Source: Streptomyces umbrinus (GTDB lineage Bacteria > Actinomycetota > Actinomycetes > Streptomycetales > Streptomycetaceae). Taken from it: a stretch of 64,000 nt of DNA. Shown here in pieces: positions 52,892-61,825 of this stretch. A model generated the notes under the pieces. The model was not told the origin of the DNA. It ran no database searches and worked only from the letters and a program-made list of their open reading frames with translations. Both the position numbers and the translations under genes were made by a program. Within the stretch, counting starts at the first letter, position 1; each line of letters begins with the position of its first letter. The stretch is taken from contig NZ_JAUSZI010000002.1 of NCBI RefSeq assembly GCF_030817415.1, forward strand, positions 11,383,501-11,447,500. The letters run 5' to 3'.

Positions 52892-53281
52892 GGAAAATCC
52901 TCTTCCGGATGGGTGGCTGCGCAGATGCAGCGGACGGTGATCGTCGCTCGATCCGAGAAGCCGATCAACGCTTTTCCTTGGAAAGGCGACGCAGAACCAA
53001 GTCGTTGTGGACTCATTGCATCCTTCCCAGGGCCGTTCTGTTCCGGGGGAGTGGCCGGCGGGCCGACCGCAGTGACGCGAGGTGAGAGGCCGGAAGAGGC
53101 AGGGGCCGGCCAGCGCGCCGTAGCGGGGAGGCCTGGGCGGGAGGCCCGGGCGGGTGAGTCGAGGATGTGCAGTTGGAGGTCGGGCCGGCGGTGCGTGCAG
53201 GCGTTCACCCGTAACATCAGGGGCGGCGGGCGTCGTCACGATCGGTAGGCCGTACGCGAACCAGGACAGACGAGCGGCTCC
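52892..53281. other. 390-bp stretch without a gene
   Basis: It contains the promoter area of the secreted-protein gene at its left end and otherwise no frame with supporting ribosome site or recognisable protein. It adjoins a replication-protein fragment and may be part of the same scar. Confidence 0.35.
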
Positions 53282-53490
53282 CGGCAGCAGAGGCACCCGC
53301 ACCGCCGTGTGCGCCGACGCGATCCTCCAGGCCCCGGAAGCCGGCGTGCCCGTGCTGTTCGTCGAGGTTCGACAACTGCACGGAAACCCCCGAGAGGCTG
53401 GCCGCGAAGTCCGAGAAGTACCGCACCTACTTCCGCTCCAAGACCAAATCCGTCCAGGGCCGCGAACTCCCGGTCTGGCGCTCCCGCTAA
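53282..53490 (+). pseudogene. Fragment of a replication-relaxation family protein
   Basis: The first half reads TAVCADAILQAPEAGVPVLF VEV in one frame; a one-base shift near 53369 continues it as DNCTETPERLAAKSEKYRTY and SVQGRELPVWRSR before a TAA. This resembles the C-terminal part of the replication-relaxation family found on actinobacterial plasmids and integrative elements. Only about 65 residues remain. It suggests an element once inserted here. Confidence 0.6.
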
Positions 53491-53817
53491 GCGGCGACCG
53501 GGCGGGACGGCCACCCACCGGATGTGCCGTTTTGTTGCGCCGTCGCGCTGAGCCGGTGGCCGGGGCCGCACGGCGGTTGGCGGTGCCCGGTGTCGGTAGG
53601 TGATTCGACGGCGGGGCAGCGGTGTCGCCCCCTGCGGGGTTTGCCGCTAATGGACCCTGGGTTCCCGTCTAGGCGTTCGTGGCTACCGAATGCCCGCCGC
53701 GATAGGGGATACGCCCTGTTATGCGGTCTTCATGGCTCTGTACCGGGGTACCCGGAGTCGTGCGGACGGGCGATGGTCGCCCAACTGCGCGGAACGACCA
53801 CCACTGAGGAGGAAACG
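53491..53817 (+). other. 327-bp non-coding stretch with SigB-like promoter
   Basis: No gene. A possible stress promoter for the SRPBCC gene: GTCT (53726-53729), 16 bp, GGGTAC (53746-53751), fitting the GNNT-N14-16-GGGTAY pattern of Streptomyces SigB-type sigma factors. A GAGGAGGA ribosome site follows. Confidence 0.45.
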
Positions 53818-54294
53818 ATGAGCATGGTGAAGGAAGCGGTCGACGTCGAGGTCCCCGTCCACACGGCTTACAACCAGTGGACACAGTTCGAGGAGTTCCC
53901 GCGCTTCATGGAGGGCGTCGAGGAAGTGCGACAGCTTGACGACCGGCACAACCACTGGACCACGAAGATCGGTGGGGTACGACGCGAGTTCGACACCGAA
54001 ATCGTCGACCAGCTGCCGGACGACCGGATCACCTGGCGAGTCGTCGACGGCGACACCCGGCAGCGGGGCTCGGTCAGGTTCGAGCGGCTGGACGACACCC
54101 ACACTCGAGTGGAGCTCACGATGGACGTCGAGCCCACCGGGGCCGCCGAGAAGGGCGCCGACGCGTTGGGCATGATCGACCGCCGGGTCAAGGGGGATCT
54201 GCACCGCTTCAAGGAATACGTCGAAGAGCGCGGGGGAGAGACGGGTGCCTGGCGAGGACGTATCCGGCCCGAGAATCCTGGCTCGGCCAGCTGA
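53818..54294 (+). CDS. SRPBCC-family protein (polyketide cyclase/StAR-like)
   Basis: 158 aa from the ATG at 53818, with an ideal GAGGAGGA site. SRPBCC helix-grip fold: EAVDVEVPVHTAYNQWTQFE, EFPRFMEGVEEVRQLDDRHN, HWTTKIGGVRREFDTEIVDQ, RITWRVVDGDTRQRGSVRFE and a long C-terminal helix (VKGDLHRFKEYVEERGGETG). It binds hydrophobic ligands or acts as a chaperone; related proteins are often induced under stress, in line with the SigB-like promoter. Ligand unknown. Confidence 0.88.
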   Translation: MSMVKEAVDVEVPVHTAYNQWTQFEEFPRFMEGVEEVRQLDDRHNHWTTKIGGVRREFDTEIVDQLPDDRITWRVVDGDTRQRGSVRFERLDDTHTRVELTMDVEPTGAAEKGADALGMIDRRVKGDLHRFKEYVEERGGETGAWRGRIRPENPGSAS

Positions 54295-54357
54295 CAAGCA
54301 GAGAGGCGAAGGCGCACGCGAGGCCGGCTGCCGAGGCGTTCTGGCCAGGGAGATGGA

Positions 54358-55059
54358 GTGGCAGGCATGCCCGAGGCGAAGGACACCGCTGAGAGCGAGC
54401 ACGGCACTCTGTCAGGCGCGCCCCTGGCCGAGTACTCGGCCGAAATGGCCCTCCACCCGGCAGCACTTGGAGCGCCGGAGGGTCAGGGTCCTGCGCCGGA
54501 TCGACATCAGGCGATTCTGGAGGCGGCCAAGCAGGTGGGCTCCTTGCTGAAGCGGCAAGGCCACTGCTTTGCCGTCGCGGGGAGTGTTGCGGTCCACGCC
54601 CACGGCGGGTCGGGCCGGCTCCAGAACGACGCCGACTTCTGCGTGAGACGCGAGGACGCGGATGGCGTCGCGGCGACCTTGACCGAGGCCGGTCTGAGCG
54701 TCGTCGAGCCGCCGGAGGACTGGCTGTGGAAGGCGAAGTGCCTGGGCCAGGACATCGATCTGCTCTTCGAGCTGGCCCACGAACCGGTAACGTCCGAGAT
54801 GCTGGGCCGAGCGGTGGAGCTGCCCGTGGACTCGGTGCACATGCCCGTGCTGGCCGCCACCGATCTGGTGTGGAGCCTGCTGGCGTCGTTCTCCGAGCAC
54901 CACTGCGACTTCGGCGCCGTGCTGCCCATCGCACGGGCGCTGCGGGAGAAGGTCGACTGGGAGCGGGTGCGCGAGGACTGCGCGGGCGCGCCGATGCCGG
55001 AGGCGTTCCTCTACCTGCTGGAGCGCCTGCAGGTGATCGCGCCGGCGAGTGGGACATGA
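54358..55059 (+). CDS. Nucleotidyltransferase-fold protein (MNT-like)
   Basis: 233 aa from the GTG at 54358 (AGGGAG upstream); ATG at 54367 is an alternative. After a 50-residue low-complexity head, the core has FAVAGSVAVHAHGG followed by LQNDADFCV, matching the hG[GS]xnDhD pattern of pol-beta-type nucleotidyltransferases, and a third carboxylate in GQDIDLLFELAH. The rest is helical. Active-site residues look intact, so NMP transfer to a protein or tRNA is possible. Start of a tight run with the BON-like and phosphoesterase genes. Confidence 0.78.
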   Translation: MAGMPEAKDTAESEHGTLSGAPLAEYSAEMALHPAALGAPEGQGPAPDRHQAILEAAKQVGSLLKRQGHCFAVAGSVAVHAHGGSGRLQNDADFCVRREDADGVAATLTEAGLSVVEPPEDWLWKAKCLGQDIDLLFELAHEPVTSEMLGRAVELPVDSVHMPVLAATDLVWSLLASFSEHHCDFGAVLPIARALREKVDWERVREDCAGAPMPEAFLYLLERLQVIAPASGT

Positions 55060-55069
55060 GGAGACGGTC

Positions 55070-55345
55070 ATGGACGGCCAGGGCAGGGAAACGGCGCCGG
55101 CGGCGAACCTCGAGTACCGGATCGCCGGCTTGGAGGCGCGCCTCGCCGCGGGAGAACTGGGCGAGCTGGGCATGCGCATCGAGATGCACGGGGCGGCCGT
55201 GACGGTCCGTGGAACCGTGCCCAGCGCCGACTGCCGCGAGGAACTGCTGCGTGCGGTGGGCCAGGAGCTGGCGGGGCTCGCGGTCCACACGGACATCCTG
55301 ATCGCCGAGGCCGCGCCGCCCGACCACTCGGAGGACCTGACATGA
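55070..55345 (+). CDS. Small BON-like domain protein
   Basis: 91 aa from the ATG at 55070 (GAGGAG upstream); an in-frame GTG at 55049 exists. The N-terminal helix (EYRIAGLEARLAAGELGELG) is followed by a BON-like alpha/beta unit: HGAAVTVRGTVPSADCREEL, LLRAVGQELAGLAVHTDILI. BON domains usually bind phospholipid or peptidoglycan-related ligands, but this one lacks a signal peptide. 10 bp after the nucleotidyltransferase and overlapping the phosphoesterase by 4 bp, so all three are co-transcribed. Confidence 0.75.
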   Translation: MDGQGRETAPAANLEYRIAGLEARLAAGELGELGMRIEMHGAAVTVRGTVPSADCREELLRAVGQELAGLAVHTDILIAEAAPPDHSEDLT

Positions 55346-56112
55346 TCCGCGTCGCGGCCGTCGGTGACATCCACATGGGCCCGGACAGCCAGGGGCTCCT
55401 CAGGCCCGCGTTCGACACCCTGCCCGGCTGCGCCGATCTGCTGCTCCTCGCCGGCGACCTCACCCGGCACGGCACACCGGAGGAGGCACGGGCGGTCGCC
55501 GAAGAGCTGACCGGTCTGGCCGTCCCCGTCGTGGCTGTTCTCGGCAACCACGACCACCATGACGAGAAGCCGGAGCAGGTCACCGACATTCTCCGTGGGG
55601 TGGGCGTACGGGTCCTGGAGGGTGAGGGAACGGTCGTCGAGGTCGACGGCCTCCGCGTCGGCGTCGCCGGTACCAAGGGGTTCGGGGGCGGGTTCGCGGG
55701 ACGGTGCGGCAGTGAGTTCGGCGAACCATTGATGAAGGAGTTCGTCCGGTACACGCGCCGGTGCGCGGACGGTCTGCGCGGCAGTCTCGAAGCTCTGGCG
55801 CGGGAGGGGTGCGCGGTACGGATCGCGCTCATGCACTTTTCCCCGGTCCCGGACACCCTGGCGGGCGAGCCCCCGGAGATCTATCCGTTCCTCGGCAGCT
55901 ATCTGTTGGCGGAGGCGGTGGACACGGCAGGCGCCGACCTGGTCGTCCACGGGCACGCCCACGCCGGCACGGAACGCGGGATGACCGGCGGAGGCGTGCG
56001 TGTACGGAATGTCGCGCAGCCGGTCATCCGCCAGGCCTTCAGCGTCTACCACCTCCGTGCCGGGGACACGTCCGTGCCGGCACAGCCCACCCTCGCTCGT
56101 CCCGTCGAGTGA
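55342..56112 (+). CDS. Calcineurin-type metallophosphoesterase
   Basis: 256 aa; the ATG overlaps the TGA of the BON-like gene. All metal motifs are present in order: VGDIHMG (DxH), LAGDLTRHG (GD), VLGNHDHHD (GNHD), IALMHFSP (His) and VVHGHAHAGTE (GHxH). No signal peptide, so cytoplasmic. It hydrolyses phosphoesters, perhaps nucleotides or modified proteins. Coupling to a nucleotidyltransferase suggests opposing transferase and hydrolase activities; this is inference. Confidence 0.92.
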   Translation: MIRVAAVGDIHMGPDSQGLLRPAFDTLPGCADLLLLAGDLTRHGTPEEARAVAEELTGLAVPVVAVLGNHDHHDEKPEQVTDILRGVGVRVLEGEGTVVEVDGLRVGVAGTKGFGGGFAGRCGSEFGEPLMKEFVRYTRRCADGLRGSLEALAREGCAVRIALMHFSPVPDTLAGEPPEIYPFLGSYLLAEAVDTAGADLVVHGHAHAGTERGMTGGGVRVRNVAQPVIRQAFSVYHLRAGDTSVPAQPTLARPVE

Positions 56113-56139
56113 GCCGGCCAACACTCACTTGGAGGCGCC

Positions 56140-56961
56140 ATGGAACCGCAGCACCCCGCCCCGGGACCACTTGCCGCCCCCGTGGCCCTGATCACCGGAT
56201 CCGACTCCGGGATCGGCCGTGCCACAGCCGTCCGGCTGGCCGAAGCCGGCATGGACATCGGCGTCACCTGGCACCGCGACGAGGAAGGGGCACAGCAGAC
56301 GGCCTACGAGGTACGCGCGGCAGGGCGCCGCGCCGAGACCGAGCAGCTGGACCTCACCCGGCTTCCGGAGGCCGCCGGGGTCGTAGATCGGCTGACCGAG
56401 CGGTTGGGCAGGCTCGACGTGCTGGTCAACAACTCGGGGACCGGCACCATGACCCCGTTCCTCGATCTGGATCTCGGCACCGTGCGCGAGGTCGTAGATG
56501 TCGATCTGGTGGGGCCCTTCCTGTGCGCTCAGCGCGCCGCCCACCACATGATCGCCCAGGGCGAAGGCGGCCGGATCATCAACGTCACCAGCGTTCACGA
56601 GCATCAGCCACGTGTGGGAGCGGCACCGTACTGCGCGGCCAAGGGCGGACTCGGGCTGCTCACCCAGGTCATGGCACTGGAACTGGCCGAACACGGGATC
56701 ACCGTGAACGCTGTCGCTCCCGGTGAGATCGCCACGCCGATGACCGGCCAGGAGGACACCGACGTCACCACCGAGCGACGGCCCGGGGTGCCGCTGGGGC
56801 GCCCGGGCGATGCCCGGGAGGTCGCGGCAGTGATCGCCTTCCTCGCCGGCCCGGACGCGTCCTACGTCACGGGTGCCTCGTGGGCGGTGGACGGGGGCAT
56901 GCTGCGGATGGGACCGCAGGCCGGCAGCCATCTCCCCGATGATGCCTGGCGACGGCCCTGA
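56140..56961 (+). CDS. SDR-family NAD(P)-dependent oxidoreductase
   Basis: 273 aa, ATG behind GGAGG, 27 bp after the phosphoesterase. Classical SDR: ALITGSDSGIGRATAVRLAE, LVNNSGTGTMTPF (NNSG), IINVTSVHE (Ser), YCAAKGGLG (Tyr-Lys), ITVNAVAPGEIATPM and VTGASWAVDGGMLRMG. Similar to glucose-dehydrogenase-like and stress SDRs often annotated as YgfF/YhdF type. Substrate unknown; probably in the same transcript as the preceding genes. Confidence 0.92.
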   Translation: MEPQHPAPGPLAAPVALITGSDSGIGRATAVRLAEAGMDIGVTWHRDEEGAQQTAYEVRAAGRRAETEQLDLTRLPEAAGVVDRLTERLGRLDVLVNNSGTGTMTPFLDLDLGTVREVVDVDLVGPFLCAQRAAHHMIAQGEGGRIINVTSVHEHQPRVGAAPYCAAKGGLGLLTQVMALELAEHGITVNAVAPGEIATPMTGQEDTDVTTERRPGVPLGRPGDAREVAAVIAFLAGPDASYVTGASWAVDGGMLRMGPQAGSHLPDDAWRRP

Positions 56962-57677
56962 GTCTGCCCAGCAAGGGCTACGTGACCGGCCCCACCATCA
57001 CGATCAAGGCCAGCGGCACGGGTTCGCACCCTTGTGCTGTGCCAGGTGTCCAGACGCGCCGTGAGGCTGTGGGCGGGACCGCCGCCCGGTGGCGTGTTAT
57101 TCGTGAGCGCATATCACTTGTCGGTCCTGGCGGCGCTGGTGGCGACGAGTGCCCGCTCGGGGTCGCGAAGGCCAGGCCGCCGATGGAAGCGCTGCCCCAC
57201 CGGGCGCTGCCCTTCGCCGATGACCGGAGCCGGCGCACGCAATGGTCACGCATCACTTCCACCGCGCGGCCCAGGCCGACGGACAGAACCTTCTCGGGGA
57301 CCCATTTACGCGGCGGGCCGGACATGCATGCGTGCTTGTCGCGACCCGCTCGTTCTTGTGGGCATGATCGCGTTGTTCGCGAAACTGTCGTCCTTCCGGG
57401 CAATGACTTCGGGAGGGCTGTTGTGATGGCAGCCGCGACGCAGGAAGCGCCCACGCAGCGATGCGGATCGGTTGCCCTTTTGGAGGGCTGGGTACTCGGC
57501 GTTCATGAAGGCGACGCATCACGCAGTGCACTGCGTGACCGGGGTGAACACGGCCGGAGGGCCGATCGGCTCCGTGGCCGTTGGTCTTGGCGTCGCAGGC
57601 GAGCTGGTGTGTGGGTGCGCCTGGGTGGTGGCCCTCGGCGCGACAGCATCCCCGGCAGGACGTGAGCAGGCAGGAAA
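56962..57677. other. 716-bp stretch without a supported gene
   Basis: Several overlapping short frames exist on both strands, but none has a recognisable domain or convincing start. The right end holds AGGAAA before the UdgX gene. No strong hairpin was found after the SDR stop. It may be degraded sequence, like other gaps between 50 and 58 kb. Confidence 0.4.
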
Positions 57678-58394
57678 ATGAACCGATCAGACGGCGCACA
57701 CGCGGACCGGCCCCCGGGCCCCGACGCGTATGACGCCACCCCATACCTGCCGAAGCGGGGCGGGCTCCCTGCCCACCGGCGGGCGGCGGCGGAGTGCCGG
57801 GGCTGCCCCCTCTTCGAGAACGCCACCCGGACCGTATTCGGCAAGGGCGCGTCCACAGCACGGATTGTCCTCGTGGGGGAGCAGCCCGGGGATCAGGAGG
57901 ACAAGCAGGGCGAGCCCTTCGTCGGCCCCGCCGGCCGGCTGCTGGACAAGGCCCTGGCCGAGTCCGGGATCGACCGTAAGACCACGTATGTCACCAACGC
58001 GGTGAAGCACTTCAAGTTCGCTCTCGCCGAAGGCAGCAAACGCCGTATCCACAAGGCGCCGGACCTGCACGAGCTGACCGCCTGCCGGCCCTGGCTTCTT
58101 GCCGAGCTGCACCTGGTCGGTCCTGACGTGGTGGTGGCCCTCGGCGCGACGGCCGGAAAAGCCCTGCTCGGACAGTCGTTTCGAGTGACCAAGGACCGCG
58201 GAACCCTCATTCCGCTGCCTGACCTGGACGCAGGACGGCACGGAAGTGAGGACCGGAACGAGGGCGAAGAGCCCTATGTGGTGGCGACGCTTCACCCGTC
58301 GGCCGTACTGCGCTCCGATGACAGAGAGGCCGCGTACGCGGGCCTGGTGTCGGATCTGGAAGTCGCCGCGCGGGCATTGCGGAAACGCCACTGA
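57678..58394 (+). CDS. udgX: UdgX-type uracil-DNA glycosylase/cross-linking protein
   Basis: 238 aa, ATG after AGGAAA. UDG superfamily fold with Fe-S cysteines (AECRGCPLFENAT and TACRPW), motif A GEQPGDQEDKQGEPFVGPAG, YVTNAVKHFKF, and the family-defining KRRIH loop (residues 121-125), followed by VVALGATAGKALLG and motif B TLHPSAVLR. In Mycobacterium smegmatis UdgX, the KRRIH His forms a covalent bond with the abasic sugar after uracil removal; His125 here corresponds. A loop before motif B (about 190-205) looks longer than I recall for the mycobacterial protein. Likely a DNA-repair or damage-marking role. Confidence 0.93.
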   Translation: MNRSDGAHADRPPGPDAYDATPYLPKRGGLPAHRRAAAECRGCPLFENATRTVFGKGASTARIVLVGEQPGDQEDKQGEPFVGPAGRLLDKALAESGIDRKTTYVTNAVKHFKFALAEGSKRRIHKAPDLHELTACRPWLLAELHLVGPDVVVALGATAGKALLGQSFRVTKDRGTLIPLPDLDAGRHGSEDRNEGEEPYVVATLHPSAVLRSDDREAAYAGLVSDLEVAARALRKRH

Positions 58395-58700
58395 GGGCGT
58401 GGGCCTACGGGCGCCCGCCGCCGACCACGATGCCGTCGAATTCCTCCGGCATGCCGGTCTGTCACGCGGTGGGGACGTCGCCGTCAACCCGGTGTGGGCG
58501 CAGTGGAGGGGCGGCAGCGCACGCGAGTACGTGGCTGCCCGGCGTGTGAGCGGCAGCCGACTGCTGCCCGAGACAAAACCAGGCGGGAAACCGGCCGCGT
58601 CCCCGTGCAGGCCACGTTGAGCGCTCCGTCCTGGCCCTGGACGACGACAAGGTCTTCGTCCACGTACGTCCCCTCCGCGCTCACCGCGGAATGAACGGAC
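58395..58700. other. 306-bp gap between UdgX and the molybdenum enzyme operon
   Basis: No confident gene. A minus-strand frame reads TYVDEDLVVVQGQDGALNVA near 58650, which looks protein-like but is short, unfamiliar and antisense to similar plus-strand frames. No clear terminator hairpin was seen. Confidence 0.35.
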
Positions 58701-60797
58701 TCACGGCAGGGCGGCCAGCACGCGGTCCGGCGTCAGGGGAAGTTCGCGGTACCGGACACCGGTGGCGTGGTGGACGGCGTTGCCGATGGCCGCCGCCGTA
58801 CCGACGATCCCGATCTCGCCGATGCCCTTGCTGCCCATCGGGTTGAGATGGGGATCGTCCTCGTCGATCCAGTGGGCCTCGACGGCGGGGACGTCGGCAT
58901 GGGCGGGAACGTGGTAGGCGGCAAGGTCCGCCTCGGTGAAGTCACCGAACGCGGCGTCCATGGTGCTGCCCTCGGTCAGGGCCATACCCAGGCCCATCGT
59001 CATGCCGCCGATGAACTGGGAGCGGGCGGTACGGGCGTTGAGGATGCGCCCCGCTGCGTACACGCCCAGCAGGCTGCGGACCCGGACCTCCCCGGTGACC
59101 GTGTCGACGGTGACCTCGGCGAAGTGGGCGCCGAAGGCGTGCCGCGAGTAGTCGCTGTCGGCGTCCGCGCTGCCTTCCGTGTCGGCGCTCGCGGTGAGAC
59201 CCGTCTCGGGCAGGGATCCCGTGTGTTCCGCGAGGACCGCGCGCAACCGTGTGCACGCCTCGTGGACCGCCCAGCCCCACGAGGCGGTGCCCGAGGAACC
59301 GCCGGCCAGTGAAGCCGACGGCAGGTCACTGTTCCCGATCTCGGTATGGACCCGTTCCAGCGGGACGCCGAGGGCGTCGGCGGCGACCTGCGCGAGGACC
59401 GTGCGGGCACCGGTGCCGATGTCGGTCGCGTTGACCCGCACGATGAAGCTTCCGTCCGGCCGCGCATGGGCGGTCGCGGTGGAGGGCTGAATCAGCACGG
59501 GATACATCGCGGCCGCCACCCCCGATCCCACCAGCAGGGGGCCCGCGGAACGGGTGCCCGGCCGGGGATCGCGGTGCGACCAGTCGAAGCGCCGGGCGCC
59601 CTCACGCAGACACTCGACGAGATGCCGGCTGCTGAACGGTTTGCCGCTGTCCGGTTCGGTGTCCGGCTCGTTCGCGATGCGCAGCTCGACGGGGTCCATC
59701 TTGAGTGCCACGGCGAGTTCGTCCATGGCCGATTCCAGGGCGTACATGCCCGGTGCCTCGCCGGGCGCGCGCATCCAGGAAGGGCTGGGAACGTCCAGCG
59801 GTACGACGCGGTGGCTGGTGCGGCTGTTCGGCGCGGCGTACATGATGCGGGCGGGCACAGCCGCCTGTTCGACGAACTCCTTGATGCGGGATGTGTGGGT
59901 GGTGACCTCGTGCCGGAGCGAGGTGAGGGAGCCCTGTTCGGTGGCGCCGAGGCGGAGGCGGTGCAGGGTGGGCGCGCGATGGCCGACGAGGGCGGGCAGG
60001 AGGCGGCGGGGCAGAACCACAGTGACAGGGCGTCCGGTCTGGCGTGCCGCCATCGCGGCGAGCACCACGTGGGGGCGTGGGGTCCCCTTGGACCCGAAGC
60101 CGCCGCCGACATGCTCCGACATGACGGTGACCCGGTCCTCGGGAAGCCGGAACAGCGCGGCGAGTGTGGCTCGTACGACCGTGGTGCCCTGGCTGGAGTC
60201 GTGCACGACGAGCCGGCCGTTGTCCCAGTGGGCTGTGGCCGCGTGCGGCTCCATGGGGTGGTTGTGCAGGGGCGGCACCCGGTAGTCGGCGTCGACGCGG
60301 ACCGCGGCGGACGTGAACGCGCCCTCGGGGTCGCCCTGTTCCCGCTGTGCCGGGTAGCCGCCGTTGGCCTCTTCGGGGACGTAGGCTCCCGGATGGGTCT
60401 CGGTGAGAGTCACGTCATGGTCCTGTGCCGTGTACTCGACACGCACCGCCGCGGCACCGGACCGGGCCGCTTCCAGCGTCTCGGCGACGACCAGGGCGAC
60501 CGGCCAACCGCGGTGCGGTACCCGGGAGTTCTGCAGGACGGCGAGTGTGGGGTCGTCGGGGTCGGCGAGCCGGGGAGCGTTCTCGTGGGTGAGCACGGTC
60601 AGGACCTCGGGGAGCCGCAGGGCCTCGCTGGTGTCGATCGCGCGGACCGAACCACGGGCGACGGCGGCAGCCACGGGCCATGCGTGCACCCGGCCGGAGA
60701 CAGTGTGTTCGGCGGCATAACGGGCCAGGCCGGTGACCTTGTCACGGCCCTCCCGGCGCTCGGCGGGCGCGCCCAGCGCGGTATCGGTGTCGGCCAT
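58701..60797 (-). CDS. Molybdopterin-binding subunit of an aldehyde/xanthine oxidoreductase (PaoC-like)
   Basis: 698 aa, ATG behind AGGAGG. Large subunit of the xanthine-oxidase family: GAPAERREGRDKVTGLARYA N-domain, NHPMEPHAATAHWDNG, EHVGGGFGSKGTPRPHVVLA (Moco contact), MRAPGEAPGMYALESAMDEL, and the catalytic-Glu motif GSKGIGEIGIVGTAAAIGNA near the C-terminus. It would hydroxylate an aldehyde or N-heterocycle using water. Third gene of the Fe-S/FAD/Moco operon. Soluble, no signal peptide. Confidence 0.93.
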   Translation of the reverse strand: MADTDTALGAPAERREGRDKVTGLARYAAEHTVSGRVHAWPVAAAVARGSVRAIDTSEALRLPEVLTVLTHENAPRLADPDDPTLAVLQNSRVPHRGWPVALVVAETLEAARSGAAAVRVEYTAQDHDVTLTETHPGAYVPEEANGGYPAQREQGDPEGAFTSAAVRVDADYRVPPLHNHPMEPHAATAHWDNGRLVVHDSSQGTTVVRATLAALFRLPEDRVTVMSEHVGGGFGSKGTPRPHVVLAAMAARQTGRPVTVVLPRRLLPALVGHRAPTLHRLRLGATEQGSLTSLRHEVTTHTSRIKEFVEQAAVPARIMYAAPNSRTSHRVVPLDVPSPSWMRAPGEAPGMYALESAMDELAVALKMDPVELRIANEPDTEPDSGKPFSSRHLVECLREGARRFDWSHRDPRPGTRSAGPLLVGSGVAAAMYPVLIQPSTATAHARPDGSFIVRVNATDIGTGARTVLAQVAADALGVPLERVHTEIGNSDLPSASLAGGSSGTASWGWAVHEACTRLRAVLAEHTGSLPETGLTASADTEGSADADSDYSRHAFGAHFAEVTVDTVTGEVRVRSLLGVYAAGRILNARTARSQFIGGMTMGLGMALTEGSTMDAAFGDFTEADLAAYHVPAHADVPAVEAHWIDEDDPHLNPMGSKGIGEIGIVGTAAAIGNAVHHATGVRYRELPLTPDRVLAALP

Positions 60798-60832
60798 GGA
60801 GTCCTCCTGGGGGTGCCGGTCGCGAGGCCCTG

Positions 60833-61825
60833 TCAGGTGTTGGCCGGCGGCGCCAGCCGGGTCAGGACGTCGAGGGCGAGGTTGCGGGCCAGACGCACCT
60901 TGTAGGCGTTGTCACGCAGGGGCTGGGCGGCGGAGAGTTCGAGGTCGACGGCACGCTCGAAGGCGGCGACCGTGGGTGCTGCGCCCAGCAGGGCTTCCTC
61001 CGCGCGTCGGGCGCGCCAGGGCCGGTGGGCCAGCGCGCCGAAAGCGATTCCGGCGTGCTGGACGACGCCGTCGCCGGTGTGCAGGACCGCGGCGACGGAG
61101 GCGAGGGCGAAGGCGTACGAGGCGCGGTCGCGGGCCTTGCGGTAAAGGGACGGCAGCCCGGCCGCGGCGGCCGGAAGGACGACCGCGGTGATGAGTTCAC
61201 CGGGGCGGATCTCGGTGTCACGCTCAGGGTGGTCACCAGGCAGCCGGTGGAACTCGGCGGCAGGGACGGAGCGTTCGCCGTCGGTCCCGTACAACTCGAC
61301 GCGTGCGTCGAGGGCTGACAGGGCGACGGCCATGTCGGAGGGATGCGTGGCGATGCACTGCGGCGAATACCCGAGCACCGCGTGGTCGCGATGGACGCCG
61401 TCCCGGGCACCGCAGCCGCTGCCCGGCTCACGCTTGTTGCAGGGTTTGCCGGTGTCCTGGAAATAGGGGCAGCGGGTGCGCTGGAGAAGGTTGCCGCCCG
61501 TGGTGGCGATGTTGCGCAGCTGTCCGGAGGCGCCCGCGAGCAGCGCCTGCGAGAGCACCGGGTAGCGATCACGGACCAGAGGATGGGCGGCGAGGTCGCT
61601 GTTGCGGACGGTGGCCCCGATCCGCAGCCCGCCGTCGGGCAGCACCTCCACCGAGTCCAGGGGCAGTCGGCTGACGTCGACCAGGGTGGCCGGCTCTTCC
61701 ACGCCGAGCTTCATCAGATCCACGAGATTGGTGCCGCCGCCGAGATACCGCGCGCCGGGATGCGAGGCGTACGCGTCGGCCGCCTCCTCGGCGCTGCCCG
61801 CGCGTACGTATCCGAAGGGCTTCAC
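60833..61825 (-). CDS. FAD-binding (CoxM/PaoB-like) subunit with extra Fe-S cysteines
   Basis: 330 aa from the GTG at 61825, overlapping the Fe-S gene stop (GTGA). FAD-binding PCMH domain: YLGGGTNLVDLMKLGVEEPA, LRNIATTGGNLLQRTRCPYF, then a Cys-rich loop (TRCPYF, KPCNKR, SGCGA, PQCIATH) like that of PaoB, where an additional 4Fe-4S cluster is bound. CO-dehydrogenase flavoprotein C-terminal domain follows. Electrons pass from the Moco subunit through Fe-S to FAD. Confidence 0.93.
   Translation of the reverse strand: MKPFGYVRAGSAEEAADAYASHPGARYLGGGTNLVDLMKLGVEEPATLVDVSRLPLDSVEVLPDGGLRIGATVRNSDLAAHPLVRDRYPVLSQALLAGASGQLRNIATTGGNLLQRTRCPYFQDTGKPCNKREPGSGCGARDGVHRDHAVLGYSPQCIATHPSDMAVALSALDARVELYGTDGERSVPAAEFHRLPGDHPERDTEIRPGELITAVVLPAAAAGLPSLYRKARDRASYAFALASVAAVLHTGDGVVQHAGIAFGALAHRPWRARRAEEALLGAAPTVAAFERAVDLELSAAQPLRDNAYKVRLARNLALDVLTRLAPPANT

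Noticed and set aside
58484..58684. Small minus frame with YVDEDLVVVQGQDG
   Set aside because: Locally protein-like, but short, without ribosome site and with unrelated C-terminal half.
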